From Capsicum annuum (Eukaryota; Streptophyta; Magnoliopsida; Solanales; Solanaceae), in NCBI RefSeq assembly GCF_002878395.1, contig NC_061122.1, positions 76,198,117 through 76,262,116 on the forward strand: a DNA stretch of 64,000 nt, read 5' to 3'. A program made the position numbers and the translations under genes. Positions 46,053 to 60,024 of this stretch are shown here, piece after piece (position 1 is the stretch's first letter; every line of letters begins with the position of its first letter). The notes beneath the pieces are model-generated. The model saw only the letters and a program-made list of their open reading frames with translations, was not told the DNA's origin and made no database searches.

Positions 46053-49000
46053 AGTGAAGTCAGTACAAAAGATTCTAATACATTAAGAGCACAAAGTAAA
46101 ATACAGAGTAAATATATACAAAGCCATCTCTGAAATACAAAAATAGAGATTAGTCTAATAATAAGACGAAGAGCGGATACAACTTCGAACATCAAGAGTT
46201 AACCCAAGTTTCCAATTTGTGCTTGCTCTGCACGATGCACACATCAATGGTGAGAACTTGTACTATTATCTATAGGCTGCAAAAGTTTAGTATAAGTATC
46301 AAACACATGGTACTCAATAATCATCGGCTGACTAAGCTCCAAAGACAAAAGTATAAATAATATGTAAAACAGGAATATAAACTATAGGCAACTATCTAAG
46401 AAATGACACATAATAATACTAAAGGAAAAGTAACGATAAACTAACATACCCTACAAGTAATCTAAGATGAACCGATGATAGGAATAGGGGTAAGCTATCA
46501 TATACATAATCGAGAACAAAGGCGCAGTTTCATAAGTGGCTAGTCAATGTACAATAGTATAGTGAAGGAAGGGATACACAATGTACAATATAAGTACAAA
46601 GTAAAAGATATACAACATATACATAATGGTAATATGAAGAAAGGGTATGTGCATGTGTATATATATATAATATTACAAAAAAAATCAATCATACATAATA
46701 AGATAAGCTAAACCTGAAAGTGCTAACAAAAAGGAGCTGGTCTAACAACCTAAATCTTACCAGGATTATGAAATCAAAAAGGGAGCTAACTCTAACATAA
46801 ACAGGGTCTATAATCAAAATACACATATCAGTAAAATGAATTAATAATAATAAAAATTGTCATAATACGAGGAAAAGGATCAGAATTGTACCGATAACCT
46901 CGGGTACCAATCCATAACCAGTATGCCATGAACTATATAAAAATATCCATGTAATAATATAACCCGCTAGCCCGGATAATCAATAACCTAATCGGGCCCC
47001 CAAAAGCCTGAAAGGTACAATCAATCAAACAATAACAAAAAACCATAACCTATACCTATACATCTCCCTATAAGACTGATACATACAAGTACTAAATAAT
47101 TATACTAGTGATAGGATATGCATTTGAATGAAATAAATCCACGAAAAAAAATAGATGATGTAGGATAACCAAGTACCATATCTGACATAAGTGTATACAC
47201 GTCCTTCGTCTCAACAAATTACAAAGGGAAGACCTACGATGACCATCCTCCTCCAGCACTATAGCTCATGAATGAAGGGGACTATAAGAGACTTGAGATA
47301 TCCATATACACTGCTTGGTCTCAAACCAGGACTTCCCTTTATATGAGATATCCATATACCTTCATATGATCTATAATTGTATACTATAAGACCAAATCAT
47401 AATCAAAGATGTTGTTGGACTCGAACCTAAACTCAAAGTAACCAACTGTATGCAGGATAGGTGATACCACAAGAAACTAACTTCGACCATAAAATAATGC
47501 AAAAATCATATTGGACTCATAAACATTATGTAAATAAAGGTAAATCAATAGTCCTAAGCCTATCACCAATCCATTATTTAGTAAAGTTCAGTCTCAAGTG
47601 GTCAAATCTTCTAAGGCCAGTCGAGTTGTAATTACTAGGTCAAAATAGTGCGATTAAAGATCAGTTACTGCCCTTCCCAAGGGTAATGGAACTAAGTAGG
47701 TGTGCAATCAAGTCTAAAACAACCCCTACCCAAAGGTAATATCTTAAGAAGGAGTCATAAGCCCATCCAAGCCTAAAGGGGGGTCATTCATGGTATTTTA
47801 TCTAGTAAGGATAGCATGACCCACTACCAGATACTAATAGCCAACCTAAGGCATATACCTACCCAAACCTAGCCAGAGGTTTCTTACTCCCATACCAAGG
47901 CACTAAAAAACCTAAAATCTATCTCTAAAGGAGGACTATATACTAACCTAAGGGAAAAAATGCCTAAATTCTAGCAAAAAAGGGCCTTAACTGGCTAAAC
48001 TAACCCTGAGAATATAGATAATACATGCATGCAACCACCTATATCCAAACAAAGAAAACATAAGCACCAAAATATCTATAAACTAATCCATAACACCTTT
48101 ACAACATTAGGAAATAACCTAGTGTCAATGGCCTTGTAACCAAGGCCTTGGGCCTTAAAATGTAATATATGGAATAATAAGAGTATATAAGTATATCCAG
48201 AAACTCAAAAGTGGGATCAATAAGGGACATTATTGTACTAAGTGAATCAAACCGAGGAGTATCATTGAAATGGATCAGTACTACTCCAACTCCTACTATA
48301 AGGATTATCAATGCCAACCTAAGGTCATATATATAAATAGTTAGGATTAATAATATGCTAAACCTGTGGTGGGTATTCTTGGTTAAGGCTCTACATTCTA
48401 TACTAAATGCCCTAAGTAGGCCAAATACTAACACAACTAGACCTAACCCTATCTTAAAACCCCAGCTACAATGAAGTTAATACAATACAAAGTCTCATAG
48501 AGAAGAGCAAACCAATGCCTACCTCGATGTTAAACCATAGTTTTAAACCATACATAAATTGCTCGTTCTTGCTTCACATCCCAAAATAATGCTGTAGTAT
48601 CAAAAATATCATCTAGATATTAATATAAGTAAACGTGATACTCATATTACAATATAAAATTTCAAACCTAAAATTGGATCAAGAATAGGTCCATGGGACT
48701 CACTAATGGAATCCTAAAATTTAATCTGTCATGAGGTCCCTGGAAACACAGGGAATACATGCTTGAAAATTGAGCAAAAATAGAATCTCAATTGAGGCTC
48801 AAATTATACCCAAAGAAAAAAGGAAAAATAAGGATGAAATAAAAAATTTAACTAAGAATTTAGGTGGAATTTATGGAACAATGATGTAAAAGGGATTACT
48901 AGAATGCAACCCACTAAAACCTAACTTCAATTGATTATTTCCCAAACCTAGGTGTAAAATAGAGGAAAACGGTTGAGAAAATAGATGAAAGATTCATGGA

Positions 49001-49900
49001 GAAGAGGGTTTAAAGACCCAATAGTGATTGCTTAAGTGTGGACACTTAGACTCCAATGAGGCTATCGCTAAAGTAGCATTTCATTTCTAAAGTGGCACCC
49101 TGGTCGCTAGAGAGATATCTATTTAAGTGGAAAAGGATCGCTAAGCAACCCTCAACCCGGTAACGAAGGCTGCTAAAATGGTACAAGTTCAGTAAAATGG
49201 CTCAAAGATCGCTTTAGCGATTGGACTAGATATTAGGCATCAAAATTTTTATCAAGTCCAAATGAACTTTGACTGGGTGCTCGGGATTCATTTGGAACCC
49301 CATGTATGCTAATGAAATATGATACCATACAAAATTCAACATTCTGAGCTCAATGGAACTATTAAAATTTTTAGCTGAGGTCATTTTCATAAAATATAGG
49401 TAGTACACCTATAGTTTTAGTTTTACCAAACCTACCTAATAGCCTAAAATAATTCTGAAAGACTCGAGACTAGGACCAAGGATTTCCATAGCTTAAAATC
49501 AATGTTTTAAAGCTAACAACATTGTTGGAATTCTTATCTAAGGTTGTTTACTAGGAGTTTTGGTCTAAGACCAATTTTGCAATTTTAAAAGCTCTAAAAT
49601 AGGGAAATGAGTTTAAAACCCAAACAAACTACTCAAAATCAAAATTGTTAATTCTAACAAGTCATAAGTGACCTATGCCCCTATAGAAAGGCACAAAATA
49701 CCAAAAATGTGTAAAAATTGTGAAAATGACCTAGGGAAAAGGGATGTGTAATAAGCTAGAATACATTAAAATAATTCCCCTAAGGGCTTATTACATTAAA
49801 ATCCATCTAGCACTTGTACAGATTTCCATACCTCATCCTTAGGACTATTAGGGGATAATTATTAGGTAAATTAGTATATGATATAACAACTAAACCATTG
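46053..49900 (-). repeat. K: degenerate minus-strand LTR-like sequence
   Basis: No coding frame. The GCTATCGCTAAAG / GATCGCTTTAGCG words at 49060-49220 match, inverted, the start of LTR J. The rest has J-like composition. Neither terminus nor a primer site is identified, so the extent is approximate. Confidence 0.4.
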
Positions 49901-51118
49901 TTATATATGGAACCATCTCAAATATAATTTATAACAAAATAATAGGCTCAAAATAGATCTAGAAAAATTTAAATCAGGGAGAAAACTCAGGGCCTAAGAG
50001 AATTAGGCCATGAGGACCAATAATGGACTAGGTTGGAGTTTTAGTTACCGCTACAATGATTGAGTAACAGGGGTAAGAAGCAGTAGTCCAGTGAAGGGAT
50101 TTTTAAAAAACCTCTTTCTTTTTATTTCCCTAGGTTGCCCCTTTCCTACAAATACACTTTGAAACGAACTATCTCCCCAATCATGAGATTTTAATGGCCA
50201 AGTTTTATAGAAGAAGTTTCAAGACACACCCGGAGGGAACATGACATGGGCGTAAGTTTAACGCGTACGAGACAACTCATTTCTTTCCATAAAATATATT
50301 TTGCCTAAGAGGTAAGATATAGTTTACTTTTAGCAACAAGGCTTGGGATAAATTCATTTAATATTAATAGTAATGTCAGATATCTCATGCATTTGAAATT
50401 TAGACACAAAGTTTGATGGGTGGACACTTTGAAATCTAGTTACACCTAAATATAATTGTATAACTATATATTAGATTGATATTTAATTATGATAAGAAAT
50501 GAATAGAATGGTAGATGTCTATGTGTAGTTTAATATATTTCATGGATTGAATATCGTATAAAGTTAAATGAGACAACATGGATTAATAAAAACTGAAATT
50601 AAGGAAATTCAATGAATTCTAAATATCTTAATTGTTTATATTACACTAAAAGAAGTTGCTAAAAGGTGAGGTTGGCTAGTTGGGGGTGGTAATTGGCATA
50701 AGCAATCCCGTGACTGATTAATGAGCTTAAAAGAGTAATACTCTAAAGTAACAAATAAAATCCCCTTAAAGATTGTTAGGGAATGTTAGAGGTTAATGTG
50801 AAACATGTGAAGAGGGTAGGAATAAAGAAGAAGTGTATGGCAGTGTGAACTTGGGATACGATTACTTGTAAGGAGGTATGACACGTGTTGTCTATGGATA
50901 TATATGCATGTATAAATAAAGATCACTAACCAAAATAAGTTATAAGATTATTGAAACACCCAAACTTTATAGTCTTTGTGCTTGATTTGTGTACTTGACA
51001 TCTATAATTGTCTTCTAGAATGACGTATGTCTTATTCACTCTATTTCATTTCATTTACACTATGCTGATGTGTCGAGATAATATGGGTCGGGTACTATGC
51101 GGTACAAATATAACTTAT
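49901..51118. other. Unassigned stretch between K and P
   Basis: AT-rich and non-coding. A GTTACCGCTACAATG word near 50045 recalls U3 repeats. Nothing more can be supported. Confidence 0.35.
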
Positions 51119-53636
51119 TGCAACACCTCATATTTTAGCCTTGAAAAATCATTGAATTTTGAGCTCACTGCTCTTACTATGGCTCACCAAGTAAGCCATA
51201 AGGTCTCCTTATAGGTTATTGGGATCGATTCATAGGGTGACCAATGAAGGTTGCCTTTGTTTCTACCTTGGCTAAGATTTTATCATTATGAGTAATACGG
51301 GATCATTACGAGTCATAAGGTATGACTCATCGGCAAACTAGTGTTGGTGTCAAACTCTCTGTCTTGATCATGACTAGACTCAATGAGTCATAAAGACTTA
51401 TTGCGAGTTATAGAGTATGAATCATAGGACGGCTAGTGTAGGTGCCTACATTTTCTATGGTGGTCACGATTATGAGCATATGAGTCATATATTCTGGTCA
51501 TGAGTCATAGGGTGAGACTCATGACCTGACCAGTGAGAATGCCCTAAGTCACTAACTAGACCACAAGTTGTGGTGACAAGTTGTAAAGTGACCCTGCGAG
51601 TCATAAGATCACTCATAAATACTAGCAAAAGTTCTCTATAATTTTAGTAAGGGCACTTTGGACATTTCCCTCTTTCCCCAATAGGGACACACGACCTAAA
51701 ATACCCTAAGGGAACCCATAACGTCATATTACTCAACTCAAGCAATTACTATCTTTTCTTCTCTCAAATTCCCCATTTAAGGACAAAGCTAGGGTTTAGA
51801 GTTTGGTCTTTACTCCAAATTTCATAGTAATTAAGGCATGTATCTCTCTCCCTAAACTTGTGTTTTGAATTATGATTGCTTTGGTATTCACATAATTTTG
51901 GATATGGGTTTTCAATAATGGGTTGGGGGTTTTGGATGATGATTGTCTAAATGTTTTCCCATGGTTTTAGTGGATTAATTATTCTTTGAATTGTTGATTT
52001 GTAAGCCCATTAGGGTGCATGGGCATGGTGATGGAACAGGGATTATGGATACCCTAAATAATTGGATTTTGATATTAAAATTAATGAGAACCTCAACCCA
52101 CTTGCATGATCGGTTTTGGATTATGAATTAGCATTTGGCTTTCCTACTTTTTGAACTAATGTCTTACATAAGAGGCTAAATTATCCGTTGAAAGGTCTTG
52201 ATGATCATGAAATATTTTTGAATTAAAACTTAATAGTCTTATTGGCCAATAGGTTAGAGTTCCACCTGGCTTAATGATTTGGTTCCTACTTGGGACTTTG
52301 GATTCCTATTCGTTGAGGAGGGTTAAAGTCCCACTTGTCTAAGAATTTGGTTCCTATGGGAACTTTGGAGTCCTATTAATTAATGGGTTAGGTTCCCATT
52401 GGTAAATGGTTGGATTTGGCAAATTGACATGTGCTTGCAATCTATAGTCGATATGATGATACCACTTGATGTTGCCGTAACAAATGACTCCTTGATTAAA
52501 TGAATAGGTTATATGCTAAATATTTTTAATCAAGCTTAAAAAGGGTTTTGTAGTTCACCATAAAAGTGGGAGTCCCAAAAGGACTAATACTCAAAACCAT
52601 ATTTGCCGGCGTGGGGGTCTAAATGACTGGGTGTTCATGTCACCCTAAATCTATGATTAGGAGGTTTGAGTCCCATGTGCACATATGTTATGATTATACT
52701 CTGATTCATGCTGCTACATACACTAGGGACTGACCAGGGGGTGAGAGTTAGGGCCCATATACATTGTGGATACTATTACAATGGTTATGCTCCACAACCC
52801 AGGCTAATGTTTTAAAGTTCATGCTAAGCCTTATTCCCTATCCCGGCATGTTATATATGCATATGCATATGACTATGTGCATTGGTATTAAATGATTTTG
52901 AACTATCGATAATGGCACTATTTTATTCCTTTATCCCTGAGTGACATTCTAGCGCTCAACCCGTTAACTATCTATGGATGTTGTATCCCCATGCAATATA
53001 GGAAATGGAGACGTTTCTATTTTTTAGCATAGTGATAGGTGGTTCCCTATCCATGCTAAGCCTAGTTCCCTATCCCGACATGTTATATATGCATATGCAT
53101 ATGACTATGTACATTGGTATTGATTTTGAATTGTCGATCATGGAACTATTTTATTCCTTTATGCCTGAGTTAGATTCTAGTGCTCAACCCATTAACCATC
53201 TACGGATGTTGTATCCCCATGCAATGTAGGAAATGGAGATTTTTCTACTTTTTAACATAGAGATAGGTGGTTCTAGGATTTTTCGTGAGCCAGCTTGAAT
53301 TGGTGAGCCTTATTCTTTCAGATGGATTGCTACTTCATGGTCTAATTTACGTTATAGACTAATTCTTTGGTTACCTTTTTGGCTATCATAGGGGGCATGT
53401 CCCAACTTAAAATGGGTTTGGTGTATTTAGAGCCTTTGTGGATTACTATGGATTGGGAGTTGGTATTATGGATTTTTAGCGCATTCTTATTTTTTCTTAT
53501 TTTATCTTGTTATATGTCCAAAATTCATCTACTGCTAGCTATGTTATGCTCTGTTTGACTAGGAAAAGGGGTGGTTTTTGTTCTACGACGGACTTGAGAA
53601 ACCCATTACAGCCAGGCCGTAGTTCGGGCCGTGACA
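51119..53636 (+). repeat. LTR P (solo or 3' LTR)
   Basis: 2518 bp, TGCAACACCTC...GGGCCGTGACA. Collinear with the inverse of both halves of B's LTR, with GAGTCATA words at 51310-51610, and with Q's LTR. No primer site follows, so it is not a 5' LTR. No purine tract is obvious before it, so a solo LTR is possible; no matching 5-bp flanks were found. Confidence 0.65.
52821..53274 (+). repeat. 232-bp imperfect tandem duplication in LTR P
   Basis: 52821-53052 and 53053-53274 share ATGCTAAGCC, TGTTATATATGCATATGCAT, GTATCCCCATGCAAT and GGAAATGGAGA in order. Offset 232; roughly nine in ten bases agree by eye. Confidence 0.8.
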
Positions 53637-54820
53637 CTTATAGTGATATAGATCAATTACCACGCCGGTATGGATATGATATTTTTGATATTGGTTGGGT
53701 ACTATACTGATATGATTTGATATTGATGATGGTGATGAGGTTGCTTTGAAGAGAAAAGAAGTTATGATGTACACATCTTGCATACATGCATTATCCATGT
53801 GTTTTATCGTGTTTATATTTTACAGGTACTATTATATATGTTTATGTGTTTGTGAATGATAGAAGAAGACTTACAGACGTACGTAGGTCCCTTGTACAAA
53901 AATTGGGTTGGAGGTAAGATAACTTGGGAGAGAATGTAGATTAAGAATAATGGCTACCATAAAAATGAATTCGTAGAGAAAGAAGAGGTATAAGTTAGAA
54001 TGGTCAGTCAAAGGACAAAGATATATAAAAATATTAAATAACACTTGGTCATAGAGTTGTTAAGTTGGGGTGTTAGGGATTCAATAATTGGGGGTTTAAA
54101 ACCAAAAGTTTACTTGATGTTATGATTTTTTTTGTTTATTGTTGGTGTTGTTTGTTTATAACCATGGTCGATCAATGATTCTTACTAGTATATATGGTTG
54201 TACTGATGCTACACTTACTATATCTCCACTCAAGGGTACAACCATGGTACATGTTAGTTGGAGTTTCTATAGCAGTGATGTCATCACTTAGGAACAACTC
54301 CTACTATTTCTATTTTGTATGGATGTTATGTCATAGATGTACCTACTTCTTGTCAAGTGCTCTTGTGATTCACCATGGAAACAGGGAACTTTCAATGCTT
54401 AAAACAATGAATTCATGCTTGTACTTAGGTTATTTTGGACAACAAAATCCTAAAGCCTTGGAAGATCATTCACTGAAAAGCATACGACTAGCACAGTACG
54501 ACTCCTAAGAATACCTTACTAGTAGATGATGCAAGTCGTACCTTGTGCCAATTTACTTTTTGTATTCCATTTTAATTAAGATTTTGGAGTTATTTTGTGA
54601 TACTATAAATACCTTAGGGTTATTCCCTTATTTGATTACATTCTCTTACATACTTTTACAATACTTTTACTACTTTTTACATACTTTGATCATTGAGATT
54701 ATGTTCTTGAGTTTTTAGGATTTTTATTCAATTGAAGACTTCAGATTTTCTTCTTTTTTATTCTTGTGCAATTAATTACATGTGTTCTGTATTGATTATC
54801 ATAGATTGTTGCATGAACGT
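53637..54820 (+). other. LTR debris including the second copy of repeat M
   Basis: 53860-54372 matches 42080-42690. After it, 54375-54820 holds ATACTATAAATACC (about 54600), a TATA-like motif, then pyrimidine-rich sequence, as in an unidentified LTR. No gene seen. Confidence 0.45.
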
Positions 54821-55400
54821 GAGCAGCTAGTTTCCTTGACTAGCGTTGTGAGATGTAAGTGAGTGGCATGATCCACCTCACTCCTCTAATATACAAATAT
54901 ATCATCTATAAGCACAATCATGAATAAATATAAAAACTAATGGAATACCCAATTCATGAGATCCATAAATATTGGTGGGGCATTGGTCAACCCAAAAGAC
55001 ATAACTAAGAACTAAAAATATCTATATCGAGTACAAAGGATAGTCTTAGGAATATCCTCATTACTAATATTTAACAGATGATAACCCGACTGAAGATCAC
55101 TCTTAGAGAAATACATAGCACCCTAAAGTTGGTCAAATAGCTCATCAATCTTAGGAAGAGGTTAATTATTCTTCCCCATCGCCTTATTAAACTGGTGATA
55201 ATCAATACATATCAAAAAAGACCCACCCTTATTACACACAAAAAGAATGGGAGAACCCGATGGAGACACACTAGGGAAGATAAAACCCTTGTCAAGAAGA
55301 TCTTTCAGCTGCTCATGAAGTTCCTTCAACTCAGTCAGAGCCATTCTATAAGTAGGGATAGAGATAGAATGTGTGTCTAGTAGAAGATCAATCCCAAAAT
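54821..55400 (-). pseudogene. Element Q reverse transcriptase, 3'-truncated
   Basis: Read from 55400 to 54821: [20 protein letters not shown] (55336-55277), a degenerate [16 protein letters not shown], then in another frame the palm with LIDDIFVY at about 54925-54900. Both catalytic aspartates are kept here, unlike in B and C. The frame fades near 54830 and is lost, so RNase H and integrase are absent. Same family as B. Confidence 0.82.
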
Positions 55401-55930
55401 CAATTTCTCTATCAGGAAAGACATTAGGAAGATCATCTATGAAAACCTCAGGAAATTAACTAACCACGAGAATGTATTATAAAGAAGTACCCTCTGAGTA
55501 AGAATCTTTAAGCAGAATCAAATGATGATGACACCTATTGGGATTCAATTTCTGGGCTCTAAGATATGATATAAACCTTTCCTTAGGTACTAGAGAGCTC
55601 CATTCCCACTCAATAATTGGCCTATTAGGGAATTTGAAAATGACCTTTGTGGTTTTACATTCTAAAGAGACATAACCAAAATGCAACCAATCCATCCCTA
55701 AAAAGATATCAAAATATAGAATGTCTAATTCAATCATATCCACCAAATTTTCCCTACCTCTAATAGATACCACAAAACCCCTATAGGCCATCCTAGCAAC
55801 CACCGAGTCACCCACTAGGCTAGAAATAGAAAAGGGGTTTGCAATGTGCTTTGGACTGAAACCAGAATGCGCAACCACTAATGAGGTTATATAAGAAAGG
55901 GTAGACCCCAGTCAAAAAAAAGTACACATC
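55401..55930 (-). pseudogene. Element Q aspartic protease
   Basis: The best frame is 55878-55477: GFSPKHIANPFSISSLVGDS, YRGFVVSIRGRENLVDMIEL, FDIFLGMDWLHFGYVSLEC and PKERFISYLRAQKLNP, a clear chromovirus protease with its C-terminal extension. The D-S-G-S-T active site at about 55905 is split by a one-base deletion and reads D-W-G. Protease would cut Gag-Pol. Confidence 0.85.
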
Positions 55931-57260
55931 ATAGGAGAAATTTTTTAACATACCAGTGACGACATTGGGAGATGCCTCTAACTCCTAAAGAGTAGTAAGA
56001 GCTTATAGGCAATTTTGACTTGTGAAGATACTAGATATGATACCCCTTGGTGTAGGAACTGAGGATGTGGCAATGAGAACATTATTATCCCTTATAGAAA
56101 CCTTTCACCCAGGGTAATCCTTTAGTATATGTACCAATTGGCCACAATTGAAATACTGATTCATTCCTTGATCATACAAACTATGATGCAACTGACCACA
56201 AAGTATGCAAGAAAGATATGACGGAGTTGACTGTTCCCTATTAGCCTAAGATTAGAAACTCAATGCCCTAAAACCATCAATACTCAAAAAATGATGATCT
56301 CTAAACTACTTTGGATAAGGTTCACTAGCTGTCATTTATGAACAAGAGTTTCCCTAAATCTTCTTAAACCACTTCCAACCACCTTTACTACTCAACTGTT
56401 AACCTCTACCTTTATCTGAATACCTAAGCTTCTTACATAGACTCTCCCTTACCATTGCTTGATTCTTTTTTTCTATTCAATATGAACCTTGAAATATTTA
56501 TGTCCCTTTTCAATAGAGCATCTTTGCACTTCAATGCTATATTATGAGACAATACGGAAGGAAATTTTCTTATTCAAGCTCTCATAGAGGACAAAAACTC
56601 TGGATCATAACGGGACAACTGGTAAAAATTTATGGCACACTCCTTCACTATCATCCTTCCTTGCCTAAAGCTTACAAACTCCTTAACCATTGCCTCCCTC
56701 AACCCCAGAGAAAAGAAGCGATCCAGACGGAACTAGAAAAGTCATCCCACAATGCCACCGATATTTTATTATCCTTAGATTGTTCCTATTCTTCATACAA
56801 TTGATAAGAGATATCTTTCAACAAATATGTAGTGAATTTCAAATCCTTCACATCAACAACATGCATAAACCATAAGATCTTCTCAATCTCATTTATAAAA
56901 CATTAAGGATTCTTATTAACCTTAGTACCCATGAAAGTTGGAGGGCTTAACCTCATAAACTTGACAACTCTACTAGCCTCAGATAAACTCCTAGCAGTAC
57001 TAGTAGAACCCATCTGGCATGACTGAGTTGTCACTAACTAGGTCAATAGATTAATGGATTGGTAGAACACAATATTAGTAATATCTTCCTATGGTGACTA
57101 AATATGAGTGCCACCAGTTTAAGAAGGATCAATAGAGATAGGTGGAACTCTATAGGCAATTAGAAGTAGTGATGCTAGATCGATTTTATGCCTTATATGT
57201 TGGACGAGATCAGTGGACAATGTCCTCAGGTTGGACAAATGAGTTTTCATGAGCTTCAGA
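55931..57260 (-). pseudogene. Element Q gag, heavily decayed
   Basis: Occupies the place between protease and primer site. A zinc-knuckle-like C-x2-C remnant is suggested near 56150-56130 and capsid-like words near 56800. No frame longer than a few dozen codons survives. Assignment rests mainly on position and on nucleotide similarity to B's gag (compare 7480-7680 with 56510-56700). Confidence 0.6.
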
Positions 57261-57471
57261 TTGACTGGGAGGTATAATCTAAAAGACAAATGAATGAGAT
57301 TTAGAAAAATCCAAGACCTTATACTATACAGCTCAAAAATAAGACAACAAGAAATAGAAATATTCCTATATGTCTCATAGCCTCACACTTATAAGTATGA
57401 AGAGCTACACACTCATAAAAGAGCCTCTACCTAACACGGATTTGTGAATACCCAATTGACCATAGACCTAT

Positions 57472-57483
57472 GCTTTGATACCA
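57472..57483 (-). promoter_or_regulatory. Primer binding site of element Q
   Basis: Reads TGGTATCAAAGC on the minus strand, 11 of 12 identical to the initiator tRNA-Met site, four bases from the LTR edge. Confidence 0.82.
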
Positions 57484-57487
57484 ATTT

Positions 57488-58980
57488 TTTCATGACCTGA
57501 AATAGGTCCTATCTATTACGAGTATCTCAAGTCTACCAAGGATAAGAGACCATATCCTAGCCTAATGCAATAGAATTAATTACACATAGCAGCAGATGAA
57601 CTCCAACATAAAATAAGATATGATAAGGAAACTCAAAGAATCTATGATAAATCAATATCCAACAACTACCAACTAATAACAAAAACCTATAACCAACAAT
57701 AATACCCATGCCCATATAATATCCAACAAAACCTCTAACAAAACAAAAGAGAGTATGGTTAGGATATGCACCCGATCATAGCCCAAAAAAACAAATCTAA
57801 AAAAAAAGTTAATACATAAGGAAACCCAAAGCATAAAATAATGTCTTCCAAAGTATGTAAGATTAGAACTTTAGTTTGACTCATAAGCTATCCCCCGATC
57901 ACCTAGTCACTGTGTAGGAGGAATAGAAGTATAGCTAGTTCCTGCATTGCATGGGGATACAACGTCTGAAGACGATTACCAGTTAGAGCACTAGAATGTT
58001 ACTCAAGGATATAGGATAAAGTAATCCCATGAGCCATAATATAGAAACCATTAAAACTAGAGCACAAAATCATATGCAATATTTATATATATATATATTT
58101 ATCATATGCCAAGAAATGGAACAGTGCTTAGCATGAACCTTAAAACCTTCACCTACAATGTGTATCTTGACTACCCTAAACCCATACCAATATTTTATAT
58201 GGGTTTAGCTCCCCCTGTTGAAAGGGTCTTAGTGTGTATTAGCTGAACAAACTAGAGAAAACTCAAGGAAAAGCTAGAGCCATCAAGGTAACTAGACATC
58301 CCAAAATATATCAAGTGTGACTTATCTACATGGTCATCCTGACAAACCCTCAAGTCGACAAATGGGAGTTTCTAGTATCAGTCCCTCCTGGACATCCACC
58401 TTCATGGTTTTGATACATAAGCTCCTTTATGCCTGTATTAAAATATTTATCACATAACCCAACCTTTACATTAAGGAGTCAATCATTAAGGAATCATTAT
58501 GTGACATCATTATACCGACTATAGATTGCGAGAAATATCATTAGCTAACCTTATAAGGATTCCTCCGTACCCTCGAGTCCTTTATAAAAATAACTTGGGG
58601 GATTTCTTCATTCCCCATTAGGTTTTTAAAATGATCCTTTACTATTTTATCCATTTATGCAATACGTTAGTTTCAATGAGTATAGCCAAACCAATTATGC
58701 AAGTGGGTTAAGATTATTACCAATTTACATACCAAAACTAATTATTTGAGGAACCCATTGTACCCTTAAATTCATTATCCATTCTCGTGCACCCTATGTG
58801 GGTACAAACTAACACTTTATGCATAATAAATTAATAGAAACCATGGAAAATCATTCAAACAATTTATATCCAAAATATTTAACCCATAGGTAAAAATCCA
58901 ATGTCAAAACCATTAATAATAAATAAATTTTCATGCCATTAAGAAAATACAAGTATAGGGAAAGAGGTATTATAATACCC
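57488..58980 (-). repeat. 5' LTR of element Q, interrupted
   Basis: Starts TTTCATGACC (from TGTCATGACC) and is collinear with B's LTR, including ATAACTTGGGGGATTTC near 58590. It stops at 58980, where F begins with TG. The rest presumably lies beyond the window. Confidence 0.75.
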
Positions 58981-59801
58981 TGTAAGATCTTAAGCTCGAT
59001 TCAGTTTTTGTTGCATGCTTAAGGGGCCCAAGGCTTTAAATTTTCACTAGGTGTTAAGGAGTTCGCATTTTCAAGACCCCTAAACTTCATGGAATTTTAT
59101 TGTCCTTCCATTCCATGAAATGTTTGTTTTTGAGTTGAATCATGTTTTGAATTGTTAAAGGTATGTCACAGAGGAGTTTTAAGATTTTTGGATAGGAGTT
59201 TTTGGGCTTGGTATTGTATTCTAAAATATTACATGCTTAGTAATCCAATGCATTTAAGTCAGTTCTTATCTCACATAACAGTATAATAAAAGTGTTGACT
59301 GCATACTTTTATTTGCACTATGTTTTCTTATAAGATAAGTTTAGATACTCTATTTCCTTACCGTTCTTAGACAACTCCGTATTACCCTATAGTAGTAGTG
59401 GTGAGTCCTTATCTATCAAGGTCATGATATTGTTATCTAAGTTAATTTTATATTTTTATAAATTTAGTCAGTCAGAGTTAGTTTAGGGTTTGTCTCATCA
59501 TCTTCTCATGATGTTTAGAGGCTTTCAACTAATAAGTTAGACAGCTAGTCTATTCTTTCAGTTTTATCAGTTATTTTAGATAACTAATTTAGTTTCCAAG
59601 TTTTATCAGAATTTTAGATATGTCATTGCTACATATTTCAGTTTTTTTATTTTTATTATCTTAGTATCTTATCTATCAAACATGTGTTATATTACTATTT
59701 TACTCAGTGCTTATAACAGGTACCAGTTCATAGGTTTACTTATAGTCATTTATGGCTGTAAGAACCGTTGTCTCAACTAGGGGCAACCTCGGGTAATGGC
59801 A
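58981..59801 (+). repeat. 5' LTR of element F, with large internal deletion
   Basis: TGTAAGATCTTAAGC...GGTAATGGCA. Start and end match LTR G, but it is only about 0.82 kb against 2.57 kb, so roughly 1.7 kb is missing from the middle (break near 59220-59240). The stem-loop at 59405-59423 is kept. Confidence 0.75.
59405..59423 (+). other. Conserved LTR stem-loop (F copy)
   Basis: GTCCTT and AAGGTC around a 7-nt loop; five of six pairs remain. Confidence 0.5.
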
Positions 59802-59806
59802 AAACT

Positions 59807-59818
59807 TAGTATTAGAGC
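59807..59818 (+). promoter_or_regulatory. Primer binding site of element F (two substitutions)
   Basis: TAGTATTAGAGC against TGGTATCAGAGC: one G-to-A and one C-to-T transition. It is followed by the CCTAGG leader motif at 59836. Confidence 0.75.
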
Positions 59819-60024
59819 ATAAGGTTTTAATGTGTCCTAGGGATTCTAAAAGCTACATTGAGTAGAGTCTTGAATATGGGTGTGAAAAATACCACACTTA
59901 TGAACAAGAGACTATGGGATATTTTAGGAAAGTTTAATTTTTTTATGAGTTCATGTTGTGCAAAAGAGCATGAGCTCTATTGAATTCCTTTTTTCTAATC
60001 CTTCCTTCATTTTGTTTATAGACA

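Noticed and set aside
46659..46675. Short TA run, also at 58085-58101, and a GT run at 63009-63022
   Set aside because: Ordinary short microsatellites of AT-rich DNA, too short to report as features.
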